Assembly: GCA_963575745.1 (NCBI GenBank)
Contig: CAUYUJ010014349.1
Coordinates: 166,001 to 230,000 of the forward strand
Direction: 5' to 3'
DNA: 64,000 nucleotides
Origin: Prorocentrum cordatum
Taxonomy: Eukaryota; Sar; Dinophyceae; Prorocentrales; Prorocentraceae
A program made the position numbers and the translations under genes. A model generated the notes under the pieces. It was not told the DNA's origin, searched no databases, and was given only the letters and a program-made list of their open reading frames with translations. How positions within the stretch are numbered: position 1 is the first letter of the stretch; each line of letters opens with the position of its first letter. Of the stretch, positions 49,711 through 60,524 are shown piece by piece.

Positions 49711-50815
49711 CCCAACCATGTGCGGTTGTGAGTATTGCAGCAATGAGTGTGGTCTTCGGTCGATTCCCCGGTGGGGCCACGAACCGCGCGAGGTGCAGGC
49801 CAAAATGTGTGTGTGTGTGGGGGGGGGGGGCGCATGCTGACCATGCCATTGTAGCCTTCGGATGAGTTCCTTGTGGGGTCACGAAACGTGTGAGGGGTGT
49901 ACCGAAACGGGCGCGACCCCCACGTGCGATGTGAAGAGCGTACCGAAACGGGCGTGACGCCCACATGCGATCGCTCCCTTTGAGGCATTCGGTGAACCCC
50001 CTCACGGGGTCACGAAGCGCGTGAGAGACGTGCCGAAACAGGCGTGACGCCCACATGCGAACGCTCCCTCTGGCCCTTCGGAGGGGCTCCCTATGGGGCC
50101 AGTGAACGTGCGCGGGGTGTGCCCAAACGGGTGTGGCGCCCACATGCGAGCGCTCCCTCTGGGGCCTTCCCTGTGGGGTCACGAAGCGCGTGAGGGGTTT
50201 GCCGAGACAGGCGTGACGTCCAAATGCGATCGCTCCCTCTGGGGTCTCCGTTGGAGCTCCCTATGCGGCCACGGAACGTGTGAGGGGTGTGCCGAAACGG
50301 GCATGGCGCTCACATGCAAACGTTTCTACTGGGGCCTTCGGAGGAGCTCCCTGAGGGGCCACGGACCGCGTGAGGGGTGTACCGAGACGCGCGTGACGCC
50401 CGCATGCGATCGCTCCCACCAGGGTCTTCGGAGGAGCTCCCTGTGCTCGTGAGGGGTGTGCCCAAACGGGCGTAACGCCCGCATGCGAACGCTCCTTCTG
50501 GGGCCTGGGGTGCAGCTCCTCCCTGTGGGGCCACGGAACGTGCGAGGGGTGTGCAGAAACGGGCATGGCGCCCACATGCAAACGTTTTTTTCTGAGTCTT
50601 TTGGTAAAGCTCCCTGCCGGGCCACAAACGGTGTGAAGGGGGTGTCGAAACGGGCGTGACTCCCACATGCGAACGCTCCCTCTGGGGCCTTCGGAGGAGC
50701 TCCCTATGGGGCCGCGAAGCGCGTGAGAGACGTGCCGAAATGAGTGACATGCGGAGGGCAGAGGCAGGGATGGGAGGAGGTGAAGGAGGGTAGGAAAGCA
50801 GATCCCCGGGACGGG
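49711..50815 (+). repeat. 90-bp tandem array, block 2 with conserved ends
   Basis: The head GTGCGGTTGTGAGTATTGCA then ATGAGTGTGGTCTTCGGT matches the head of block 1 at 48867-48908. About ten or eleven units follow, mostly 90 bp (50033, 50122, 50202, 50292, 50382, 50461, 50554, 50645, 50735), with some shortened. A run of GT and then ten G sits at 49810-49830. The tail GACATGCGGAGGGCAGAGGC matches the other blocks, then diverges (GACGGGGTACAGGTCTCTGC). Confidence 0.85.
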
Positions 50816-51465
50816 GTACAGGTCTCTGCGTAGCCGCACAATCTTGGGGCATCGGGGAGTACGGCAGGTTAACGACCCCAGCGCGGGCACTCAATGTGGA
50901 AGGCATCCATCGGCCTGAATCGAGCCAATCTCGGACGATCCGAGTTCCCCTCGATCCTCTCCGTCCTCGTGTTGTCATCCTCATCTTTCTTCCTGCTCTT
51001 TCAAACGCCTCCTCGGGCGCACCCAGTAGTGGCCGTTTGTTATTCGTTGTTTTGCCGATCGCGCGGACCCTCGCACCCCCCCGTTACGCCCCCCCCCCCT
51101 GGAATGGATCTTGGCTGTTTTTTGGCGCCTGTTTCGAGCAGGCGGAGTCTCCCCCACAGGACGCACTGTTGCAAACAGTCGCACTAAGCAGAGGTCTGGA
51201 GCCAGACAACCCCCCCTTCCTCCCCCCCTCCGCCCTATGCCGAAACGCATTTTTTTAATAAAAAACGCCCACCAGGGAGGCGAGATTGGGCGGCAATAAG
51301 CAGGCATGAGGCAGGAGTAGGTAACAGGGGGCGGCGGGAGGGAGGAAGGAAGGAACGATGGAAGGAAGGAAGGAAGGACGGGCAACAAGCGTTCTAAAAC
51401 GATCACGCAGCACAGTAGGGTCGGGCAACATATTCGACATTATCCGTCCGCCCTCCTCTCTCCTC
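50816..51465. other. no supported gene
   Basis: Unique-looking sequence with C runs near 51090 and GGAAGGAA steps near 51340. No motif was recognised. Confidence 0.25.
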
Positions 51466-51530
51466 AGGGAGAAGGAGGAGGAGATGGACGAGGAGGAGTA
51501 GGAGGAGGAGGAGGAGAAGGCGGAGCGCGT
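51466..51530 (+). repeat. (GGA)n tract
   Basis: GGA triplets with few interruptions, purines on the plus strand. Confidence 0.85.
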
Positions 51531-51975
51531 TCCCTTTCAACGGGTTGCGTTCTGGCCAAAATTCGGGTTAAGTCTCGGGTTGCGATCCGCCAAACGCTAT
51601 CAACTCCCGCCCGTGGCGACACGGACACCCTTGGAGTCCTCTTCAACACCTAAAACGTATTGCCATCTTCATCTTCGATGCTCCCTGACTCCCCCTCCTA
51701 TCAACGTGAGTCCCAGAACCCTCCTCTGAATCCGCCCAGCAAGTTCTCATCTTGTAACGATGTTCAACGGTCCGATAGTTCGAAGCGGGCCTGACGAGGC
51801 TGAACATCGCGAAGCGATTGTTCGAACATCTTTCCTTTCCGTCTCCTCCCCCTCCTCACTCCTCCGAAGTGCCCAGGACAAGCCGACATGTACGATCCCC
51901 TGTGGGTGGTCTCAGCGGCCGAGGCCGGCCCGAAGCCAGAGGAGCCTCAGCCGGGCCCGGTCAAGAGGAGGGCGA
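51531..51975. other. no supported gene
   Basis: A plus-strand frame from 51888 (MYDPLWVVSAAEAGPKPEEP) starts like a protein but soon enters a GTG microsatellite and pyrimidine runs. I could not support a gene. Confidence 0.25.
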
Positions 51976-52300
51976 TGTTGTTGGTGGTGGTGGTGGTGGT
52001 GATTCTCAATTTTGGTTATCTTTATCCCCCCTTCTCCTTCTCAATCCTCGTCCTCACTGTTCCCCTCTGTATTATGTCCTCCTCCACTCCCGGTCCTTCC
52101 TCCTCCCCATCCTCATCATCTTCAGCCCCCTCTTGGTATAGATGGTTGTGGTGGTGGTCGTCGTCGTACTCCGTCTCATTCTCCTCCCCCCTCGCCTTCA
52201 TCCTCCCCAACCCTTTTATCCTCCCTCCTTCTCCTTCGCGGGCCCGCGGTGGAGCGCGCGTGGGCGGTTGTGGAGGAGGAGGAGCGAGGAGGAGAATAGG
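51976..52300 (+). repeat. GTG microsatellite and pyrimidine-rich stretch
   Basis: GTGGTGGTG at 51980-52001 is followed by CCTCC, CATCC and TCC rich sequence to 52240. Confidence 0.6.
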
Positions 52301-52304
52301 GCGG

Positions 52305-52395
52305 CAACAAGAGGAGGAGGAGGAGGAGGAGGAGGAGGAGGAGGAGGAGGAGGAGGAGGAGGAGGAGGACAAGGGGGAGGAGAAGGAGGAGACTT
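52305..52395 (+). repeat. (GGA)n tract
   Basis: An almost perfect GGA run at 52310-52368, directly upstream of the LINE relic. Confidence 0.9.
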
Positions 52396-52424
52396 GTATG
52401 TCATCTGCGCGCCTGCGGTGGCGG

Positions 52425-53950
52425 CGCAGGCGGAGGTGGCGTTTGTAGTTGCGTGCGCGCAGGTCGGCCTCCGCGGCAACAGGGCCAAAACGAAGCTGAG
52501 CCCAGGGCGCGGCGTGGATGTGGCTGCGTTCCCTGCGCACCCCAAGGTGGAACCTCGGGCCCTCGTGCTCCGCCACGGCGCGCTGCTGACGGTGCCTGCC
52601 GTTCCGGCCGCGGCCCCGGCAGACGGCAGCATGCTGGCAGAGGGGAGCACCGACGTGGCCCGACTGGAGGCGTCCCAGGGGCGATTGTACATGAGAGAGC
52701 TCAGAGCCGCTGGGTTGACAAACAGCTCGCCCTCGCGCTGCTGCGAGCCAGGACGAACTCCGACCTTCCTCGCGCGCGCGTGCGGCATCCTGGCGGCGGC
52801 GGCCCGCGCCCTGTGGACGCAGCGCTCCTGGCGGAGATGCGGCACGCCTGCGGCCAGTAGCTGGCGGACCTGAGCGGGAGGAAGCTTCGCCTCGCGGGGG
52901 CGGCTGGCGGGCTGGGGTTCCAGAGCGTCGAGCTCACGGCGGCGGCGGCCCAGGCAGCGTCGTGGCACCCCCGCCTCCCGCACTGCCTGCGGAGGCTCGG
53001 GCTAGACGGGGCGCTCGCTGGCCAGCGCGAGCCCGTGGGCGCGGGGGTGTCTCCTGGAGGCGACGAGGACGCTCCAGGCTGCCCTCGAGGACGGGACCGC
53101 CCACGTGGGCGACGAGGGGCTCGCAGCTTCGCAGCACGCTGGCTTCGGCCCCCCCTTGCTGCGGCTGCGCGCATCGTTGCGAACGAGGCGAGCGACGACC
53201 TCGTGGCAGAAGCGGACCTCCACAGCGCCGGGGGCCCCGGGGCGAGCGCCTGGGTGGGCCCGCCATCCCGGGGGTTTGGGGCGAGCGTCTGGCTGGGCCC
53301 GCCATTCCAGCCTGAGCACCGCCTATCGGACGCGCAGTGCGAGACCCTGCCCTGCTGCACGGGCGCGCGTCAGCACAGGCACCCCGACGGGAGTGTGTGC
53401 GGAGCTGTGCTGGACCCGATGGGGCAGCATGCGCGGTCCTTCCCAGTGGGCGGGTGGCTGGTCCGCCGCCACGACCGCTGACTTCGCCGCGCTGGCAGCA
53501 TGGAGCGAGGCGATGGGCTGCACGGACCACAGGGAGATGGTGTTGCCGCGCGCGTCAGCCAGCCGGCCCGAAGCGCGCGTGGACCTGATCATCTACGCCC
53601 CCTGGGTGGCGGTGCCCATCAGGGCAAACTTCGCCGTCGTCAGCGCGCTGTCCCGGGACGCGCTGGAGCGCGGGTCCGCCCGCCGCGCCGGGGCCGCGGC
53701 CGCGGCTGCCGAGAACGACAAGCGGACGGGCTACCCTGGACTGCGGATTGTGCCCGTCGCGGTCGAGGCCCACGGCCGCTTTGGCGAGGGCGCCCTGGCC
53801 CTGGTACGCCTGCTGGCCCCGCGCTTGGACATCGAGCGGTCGGCGGCCATCCGCCCGCTGCAGCAGGCGCTATAGGCAGCGTGCTCCAGCGCCGCGCGGC
53901 GGACGCCGTGTTAGCGGCCACGCGCCACAGGGCCTGGCGCGCCCACCCAG
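52425..53950 (+). pseudogene. C-terminal relic of a non-LTR (LINE) retrotransposon ORF2
   Basis: Fragments appear in the family order in changing frames. VGLRGNRAKTKLSP (52468) fits the G-L-x-x-N-x-x-K-T block after the reverse transcriptase YADD motif. GGLGFQSVELTAAAAQAASW (about 52910) fits the thumb region. CCTGARQHRHPDGSVCGAVL then GQHARSFPVGGWLVRRHD (53350-53478) is the Cys and His region G-x-H-A-x-x-C-x-x-G-G-x-x-x-R-H, with its Cys changed to Phe. RVDLIIYAPWVAVPIRANFA then AAAENDKRTGYPGL (53575-53740) resembles the restriction-like endonuclease D...K pattern. VLQRRAADAVLAATR (53882) is the usual end. TAG at 52858, a shift near 53470 and one near 53868 break it. The catalytic reverse transcriptase core is missing. 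Confidence 0.65.
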
Positions 53951-54095
53951 GCAGGGCGCTGAGGGCTCAGGGCCGGCGCCGCGGCGCCGCTGGGGCGCGG
54001 CCACTGCTGCCGCGCGCTGGGCCGGCGCGACGCCGACGGCCGTGGGCGCCCTTGCTGGACCAGGCGGGTCCTGGGCGCGGAGCTGGCGAGGGCAG

Positions 54096-54097
<2 letters not shown>

Positions 54098-54147
<50 letters not shown>
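54098..54147 (+). repeat. (CTG)n microsatellite
   Basis: An uninterrupted run of about 16 CTG triplets in GC-rich sequence. It would read Leu, Ala or Cys by frame. Confidence 0.95.
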
Positions 54148-54512
54148 GGGGGCGGCGCCCGGGGCGGGCGGCGGCCCAGAGGCGGCGGCCAAGCGCGGCG
54201 GCGCGACGCCGGCCAGTGCGCTGGGAGGCCGACGGGCAATGCCAGCGCTTTCTGGCGACTTGGCTCGGGCAGGCCGCCAGGGGGGTCGCGGAGCTCTACC
54301 GGTTCTTGCTGTTGCCCGCCGCGCTCCCGTGTAACGGAAGCTAAAGTTAGGCTCCGGCCGGCAGACCCCCCCTCTTGGGAGTGAGTGCTGTCACTGGCAG
54401 TCGGCCGCCCCCGGGGGGAACCGCCCTCTTGACTCTTGCTGGGGGGCGGTGGAGGTGTCCGCCGGCCCCCCCTCCACTGAATACCTCGCGCGGCAAGCCC
54501 GCGCCGCTGGAG
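54148..54512. other. 3' flank of the LINE relic
   Basis: GC-rich sequence in which one frame ends ALPCNGS at 54344. Beyond it I see nothing supported. Confidence 0.3.
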
Positions 54513-54578
54513 GATGAGGAGGAGGAGGAGGAGGAGGAGGAGGCGGAGGAGGAGGAGGAGGAGGAGGAGGAGGAAGGG
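54513..54578 (+). repeat. (GGA)n tract
   Basis: GGA triplets with two GGC interruptions on the plus strand. Confidence 0.9.
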
Positions 54579-56755
54579 TGTTCGTTATCAGAATTTGATT
54601 ACAATGCTGCAGAGAGTTCCAAGGAGAGGACGATTCAGAGTAAACTGGGGATGCGTCAGCAATGTTGCAATCTATCCTCCCGGCCCGAGTCCCCTGTTCG
54701 CACCTTCCTGTTCAGCGTTCCCCCCGTTACAGGAAGCGCTGCCTTTACGGACGGGTTCCCTTTTCGCCCGCCGCTCTGGCGAGAGGCCGTTTTGAACATC
54801 ACACGCACGGTACCCGTGTGGCGGCACAACATGTTTCAGATGGGGCGACCTTCCATTTGTCTAACCGTTCCAAAAAAAACGAGAACGCCATTTTGAAACT
54901 GATCCCCCCTACGGCCCTACATTCTGACACATTGCGTTTGCACGCTGTCTTTCTGCCGGATGTTGAAACATGTTCGAGTTTTTTTGAGTTGATGGGCAGC
55001 GCCCAGGAAACACAGCCTTGCAGCTTATCCTGCTACAGGTGGTTCTGTATCATGGATCTGCTTCCAAGCATGTAGAGTGTGATGGCACCTCTCCTACGTC
55101 CGCTACCCTGGGGGCGATCATTGAGGTTTTTGTTTTTTTTTCGGTCGAGTGGAGGACCCCATTGATGCTCGGAAGAGGCTGTGGGAACCGCCTTTGGGTT
55201 CCATACGCTGCTTACGGCAAGCCGGAGGGCACCCGGATCAAGCACGGGCACTCACCAGTGATACGCATGGGTCCCATGTGGCGTTGCATGTACAAGGTTT
55301 TGCGAATATACCATCGTGTCCGATGACGAAGGCTCTGAAAACGGGAGGGCGCCGCGATCCAGACGTCTTTGCCCGCATGTTTGACGACGTGGTCGCTCAT
55401 CTCGAAGTGGACTGGGTTTGAGTTGATTTTGGATTTACATTGCCAGATTCAAGGACCAGGGTCATCTTACTTATTTGGGTGGACACTTGCTTCTTTTGCG
55501 CAGCTGACCTCGATCAACTTGTTTTCATGCCCACACGCACAGCTTTGACATCGGCCCTGTCGCGGCGACGTGGTTGGCGATGGCAGCCTCGATCACTGCA
55601 GGGTATGTGCGTAAAACAGGTTCGTGATGCAAAACACGTTGTTGTTGACATTGCCTTGGGGGGAGAATTGTGTAAACAAATGGCCGGACGACGCGTAATT
55701 CTGTTCCAGATTTGATAAGAGTGATCTCGCTTACCAGAAGTCCCATGCTTTTGCGACACGGCCATGAACCACTGCTTTGTTCTTTTGCCAGACAATACGT
55801 TAGACTGGACAACTCATGCGCGAGGTAGTTCGATGGGAGCGCTGGAGGTTACGACGAGCTTTCTGAAGCTGAATGCGTCGCCGCCCTGACGAGGGCAACC
55901 CGCAGAACACCAAGCGAACCGCTTAGAAGTAAGGCGTGCGTGCGTGTATTGCAAGTACAAGCCAGGACACATTGTCATCCTGGAACGTTACTAATCGTTC
56001 CTGCGGCACGAAAGGGGGCATGGTGCAACAGCGGGAGCGTTGCGCAAGGAGCATAATGCCATGTGGTGGGAAACCTTGAATGGCACATCCGTTTTTTTTG
56101 TCAAACGCTAGAGAGAGGACATCGCACACACCCGACGCGGAGCGCAATCCAGCATCGACAAGCTGATGGTGAAAGTGCAGGTTCTGGAATGGCCTTCAGA
56201 TTTCGAGTCTCACCCTTCATTGACAGAGTGGTATGCTGGCCGGGATTGTTTCGTGACAGAGGTATGCAAGGATTTGCACGAGCCGTTCCCTGAACAAATG
56301 TGCGCTCAATCGTCAGGGGGCCCAGACAGGAAGCCAGACAAAACCGGCCCTAACATTTTTACAACGTAGACGTCATCCCAGTGCCCACCCATTATCTGTC
56401 TAGATCGTTTGTTCTTGACAGCAAGGCTAAAGTTGCACGTCGATCTCGGCGTGGAAAATCAATGCGTCGCTGGTTTGGCACATCCAACAGTAGGTGCCAA
56501 CAACCCTTTCTACCTCCGGTGTGTTGTGTTCATCGTACATGTACCCGCCTCGTTGATTGTTTCACCAAAGCTTTCGGGTACAAAAGGGGATATCTTGAAC
56601 CAGTTGATTGGAGATCACGGGGGTGGAACATTTGAGCCGGTTTTTCCCAACCCTCCTGTGTTGGGTTCTCGTTTTGAATAGAGCAGTGTGGTCGCCCCGT
56701 CCTCCTTCCTCCGTCCTCCCCCCTCTCCTCCCCTCCTTTTCCTGCGAAGCTGTCG
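54579..56755. other. AT-richer stretch, possible decayed coding fragments
   Basis: The base mix is less GC-rich than most of the window. Short protein-like runs occur, such as VQVLEWPSDFESHPSLTEWY (56173), NPFYLRCVVFIVHVPASLIV (56496) and ARMFDDVVAHLEVDWV (55374). They are in different frames with stops between them and show no domain I know. They may belong to the same dead retroelement as the RNase H-like relic at 58103-58549. Confidence 0.3.
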
Positions 56756-56757
56756 GC

Positions 56758-58040
56758 ACTTCCGTAGGCTCCTGAAAGGCCCAGCGGAGGTACGTCATAC
56801 GCGGACCACCACTATAGTTCGCGGTGCCCTGGGTGGCTGCGATCTGCGAAATTGTTCGTGGGCTCCTGGGAGGCCCAGCGGAGGTACGCCATACGCAGAT
56901 CACCACTATAGCTCGCGGTGCCCTGGGGGCTGCGATCTGCGAAATTGTCGGCACGTTCGTGGGCTCCTGTGAGGCCCAGCGGAGGTGCGTCAGACACAGA
57001 TCACCACTATAGTTCGCGGTGCCCAGGGGTGGCTGCGATCTGCGAAAGTGTCGGCATGTTCGTGGGCTCCTGTGAGGCCCAGCGGAGGTACGTCATACGC
57101 AGATCACCACTACAGCTCGCGGTGCCAAGGGGTGGCTGCGATCTGCGAAAAAGTCTGCACTTTCGTGGGCCCTTGAGAGGCCCAGCGGAGTTACGTCATG
57201 AGCGGACCAACACTATAGCTCGCGGTGCCCTGGGGGGTTGAGATTTGCGAAATTGTTGGCACTTTCATGGGGTCCTGGGAGGCCCAGCGGAGGTACGTCA
57301 TACGCAGACCACCACTATAGCTCGCGGTGCCCTGGGTGGCTGAGATCTGCGAAATTGTCGGCACGTTCGTGGGCTCCTGTGAGGCCCAGCGGAGGTGCGT
57401 CATACACAGATCACCATTGCAGCTCACGGTGCCCTGGGGGGCTGCGATCTGCGAAATTGTCGGCACGTTCGTGGGCTCCTGGGAAGCCCAGCGGAGGAAC
57501 GGCATACGCAGATCACCACTATAGTTCGCGGGGCCCTGGGTGGTTGCGTTCTGCGAAGTTGTCGGCATTTTCGTGGGCTCTTGGGAGGCCCAGCGAGGTA
57601 CGCCATACGCAGATCACCACTATAGCTCGCGGTGCCCTGGGGGGCTGCGATCTGCGAAGCCGTTGGCATTTTCGTGGGCTCTTGGGTGGCCCAGCGGGGG
57701 TACGTAATACGCAGATCACCACTATAGCTCGCGGTGCCCTGGGGGGCTGCGATCTGCGAAGCCGTTGGCATTTTCGTGGACTCTTTGGAGGCCCAGCGGA
57801 GGCACGTCATACGCAGATCACCACTACAGCTCGCGGTGCCCAGGGTGGCTGCGATCTGCGAAATTGTCAGCACTTTCGTGGGCCCTTGAGAGGCCCAGCG
57901 GAGGCACGTCATGCGCGGACCACCACTATAGCTCGCGGTGCCCTGGGGGGCTGCGATCTGCGAAATTGTCAGCACTTTCGTGGGCTCCTGGGCGGCCCAG
58001 CGAAGGTACGTCATACGCGGACCACCACAAGCGCCCTTTG
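56758..58040 (+). repeat. 102-bp tandem array, 13 units
   Basis: GGCCCAGCGGAGGTACGTCA recurs at about 56779, 56873, 56974, 57077, 57180, 57282, 57384, 57486, 57587, 57689, 57791, 57893 and 57995, at 101-103 bp except the first step of 94. Each unit continues ACGCAGATCACCACTATAGC, TCGCGGTGCCCTGG, GGCTGCGATCTGCGAAATTG and TCGGCAYTTTCGTGGGCTCC. 102 equals 34 codons, and both strands have an open frame over many units (plus 57238-58056, minus 58014-57424). I do not recognise the 34-residue repeat (for example GCDLRNCQHFRGLLGGPAEV) and cannot say whether it is translated. Confidence 0.92.
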
Positions 58041-58102
58041 TGTGTCTGCGTTATAGTTTCGCAGCAGGTATTCTTGCGGCGCTCTTCTGAAATCATTGCT
58101 GG

Positions 58103-58549
58103 TTGTTCTTCTTGCGCACTGCGGGTCCTTCGGAATGCCAGTCAGCATTGAGTGGTCCTGAGTATACCCCCCACATGTATAGAAAAGGGTTGGGTTCGTC
58201 GCAGGGTAATGTTGTGAATCTCGGTATGTCTGTGCAAAGTAATGGAAGGATGCCTGATGTTTACAACATCCGATATGCAATTGCCAGCGGCGAGCCATTA
58301 CAGGTATTCTCTGACGGTGGGTACAATGGTGCAATTGGGGCTTACGGTGTCCAATTCATCGCGCATCGCGCTGCCAAGACAAACGCGGCTGGCTACTTAT
58401 ATGTGTACGTATGTGGCGCGATCTTCGCATTTGAGGTGAAGCTTCTAGGTCTGGACACGACGGTTCGGGTTGATAGCGGAATTTGTTCAGGCAGGCAGGA
58501 ACAAGAGGTTCCATTTGACGTAGACCGTCTGCGTGCTACCGCAAATTGA
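58103..58549 (+). pseudogene. RNase H-like relic of a retroelement
   Basis: The frame is open to TGA at 58547-58549. PLQVFSDGGYNGAIGAYGVQ near residue 66 has the first RNase H Asp in an S-D-G-G strand, and CGAIFAFEVKLLGLDTTV near 109 fits the second strand, where non-LTR retroelements of this group usually have S-A-F-x-A-E-V-x-A-L-D. The Glu is kept. The later Asp and His motifs are missing because the frame ends soon after. The first residues have no ATG at the frame start, and the 102-bp array lies directly upstream, so this is a fragment, perhaps split from its reverse transcriptase by growth of the array. Confidence 0.4.
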
Positions 58550-59085
58550 ACAAGGGCTCTTTTCAGGAAAAAACATGTTCGATCATATTATGATATGGGC
58601 GTTGAACTGTGCGAAGCCTGAAGCGAGAAGTCCAGATCGAAAGTCACCCACTCTCCATCTTTGTAATTGCTGGAACTCTTCAAGGCGAAGGTGTGCGGCA
58701 CTGAGACAAGGACGAGGTGGAGGGCGAGGAGAACGAGAAGGGAGAGGACACGGAGGAGGGAAGGGCATGAGCGATGATCGAGCCTCTTTGGTACATGTCC
58801 ATGCTTTATACATGTTCGATGTTCTGTGTTCGCTATGGGCATATGGCTCGACCTGTTTGCCAGGCAGGATTTGTCGTGGGGGGATTTTCGAGGGAGACGG
58901 AGAACGACGGCGATGACGATTTATCTATCCGTCCGACTAAACAAATTCGGCCATTCTTCCGACAATCGTTTTTTCCAGCGGTCGTCGCCACGCAGATGCA
59001 TGTGTTAAATTCGGTGAGACGTCCCGCACGGGGGGGGGAAGGGGAAAAGCACCAGACGGAGGGGGAAAGTCCAAAGAGGAGCAGG
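58550..59085. other. no supported gene
   Basis: Unique-looking sequence with a purine-rich patch at 58700-58770. No motif. Confidence 0.25.
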
Positions 59086-59089
59086 AAGC

Positions 59090-59129
59090 CGAGGAGAAGA
59101 ACGACGACAAGAACAACGACGACGGCAAG

Positions 59130-59175
<46 letters not shown>

Positions 59176-59225
59176 ACGGCGGCGACGACGGCGGCGACGA
59201 CGGCGGCAGCCACGACCGCTCCTCC
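59090..59225 (+). repeat. (GAC/GGC)n triplet repeat
   Basis: AACGACGACAAGAACAACGA runs into unbroken GAC triplets (59133-59165) and GGCGAC steps. Frames give Thr, Arg or Asp strings. Confidence 0.9.
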
Positions 59226-59714
59226 GAGGAGCCGCCGGGGCCCCCGGAGGACGGGGCCAGCCTGGAGGAACGGCGGGCGTTCCACGCCCAGAGGCCGCCC
59301 CCTTCCCGCCCGAGCTCATTGCCGTTGTCGTTTTCGTCGATGGTGTCGTCCTCTTTCCTCCTGCTCGGCCTTTTCCTCTTCACCTCGACCTCTTCCTCGG
59401 CCTCTTTCCCCCTCCTCCCAGGGTCTTTTTCAATTCCCCATTTCCTTCTCTTTCTCGCCCTCACTCGCCTATCTCCTCGCCGCGCTGTCGCTGTCGCTGT
59501 CGTCATCACTGGTGTCGGAGGAGTCTTCGGCGTCGCTCGTCAGGAGATCGATGGTTGTTGCGGGTTTTAGATTTCGCTTGGTTTATGGAGAGGTTTCTGT
59601 GTTCTTCGGAGGTGTTGGGCAGTTTTCGGCAGTCTTTGGACGTCTTCCGCGGTCTTCGGTGGTCGTTGGAGGTCTTTCGATGTTTCGGAAGGTCGGTGGT
59701 CGATGATGCCGAAG
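59226..59714. other. pyrimidine stretch and TCTTCGG short repeat
   Basis: 59330-59470 is CTC and TTC rich. 59590-59695 has loose repeats of GTCTTTGGA, GTCTTCCGCGGTCTTCGG and GGTCTTTCGATG, about 12-bp steps. No gene is supported. Confidence 0.4.
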
Positions 59715-59785
59715 CTTCCAGGAGGAGGAAGAGGAGGGGGAGGAGGAGGAGGAGGAGGAGGAGGAGGAGGGTGGAGGAGAAGAGG
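59715..59785 (+). repeat. (GGA)n tract
   Basis: GGA triplets with GAG and AGA interruptions, purines on the plus strand. Confidence 0.9.
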
Positions 59786-60520
59786 GAAGAAGAAGGAGGA
59801 GCAGCAGCAGGAGGAGGGCCTTGCCCTAGGGGAGCGGAGGAGGCCCCAGGAGGTCTCCCAGTGTCGAGGGCGCCTTAGCCACACGTGTTGGCAAATCCCA
59901 CTGCATCGGTGCCCGAACATTTGGCTTAGGCGCGACGCTGTCTTGCAAGTGGCAGCTGCTCTGTCAGGTTCGTCAGTCCGAGGCTGTCTCAGGCCACGCT
60001 GTGATTTCTGCGACGCTATGTGCCTCCGTGTATCTTTCTGTGTTGTCTGAGTCGGCGGCGAAAACCGAGCATTACCCTAGCCGATCCGCGAATCAGGTGA
60101 CTCGATGGGCGGTGGGGGTAGGGTTCAGAATTCGTCGAACACGCGAGACAATCCGAACTCTGCCCCAGTCTCCCATCGATTCAGGAGGATCGATGGTTGT
60201 TGGGGGTAGGGTTCAGAGGTCGCCACCGACAGATGGTTGTTGCACCGTGTTCTCGGGGTGCGTTATCGAGTTTGCCATGCCTTGTCGTCTGCGCTTGCGT
60301 GAGCTCGCCAGCCCCCGCCTCCTGCGCCTCCGCTCCTCTTCTCCCCACAATTGCCGTATTTCTCTCTCCTCTTCCCCCAATTGCGTTTTTCCTCCTTCTT
60401 GTCGCCACATACATTTTTTTGTCTTGGACCTCCCCTGAAGCCTCCAGAAGCCTTAGGCATCCGCGGGCACTCAAAAGGCCCCAGAAGGTCCACACGCATT
60501 TCAAAGCGCATCGATATTCT
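59786..60520. other. no supported gene; one small direct repeat
   Basis: GTGGGGGTAGGGTTCAGA occurs near 60112 and as TTGGGGGTAGGGTTCAGA near 60199. The rest is unique-looking. Confidence 0.35.
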
Positions 60521-60524
60521 ATCG

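Noticed and set aside
46295-50815. CRISPR array
   Set aside because: The units are 87-90 bp end to end with no unique spacers, and no cas-like gene is near; the setting is eukaryotic.
56758-58040. TPR or PPR repeats because the unit is 34 codons
   Set aside because: The translated unit lacks the spaced Trp, Gly, Ala and Pro pattern of TPR and the helix pattern of PPR; the period is a coincidence as far as I can see.
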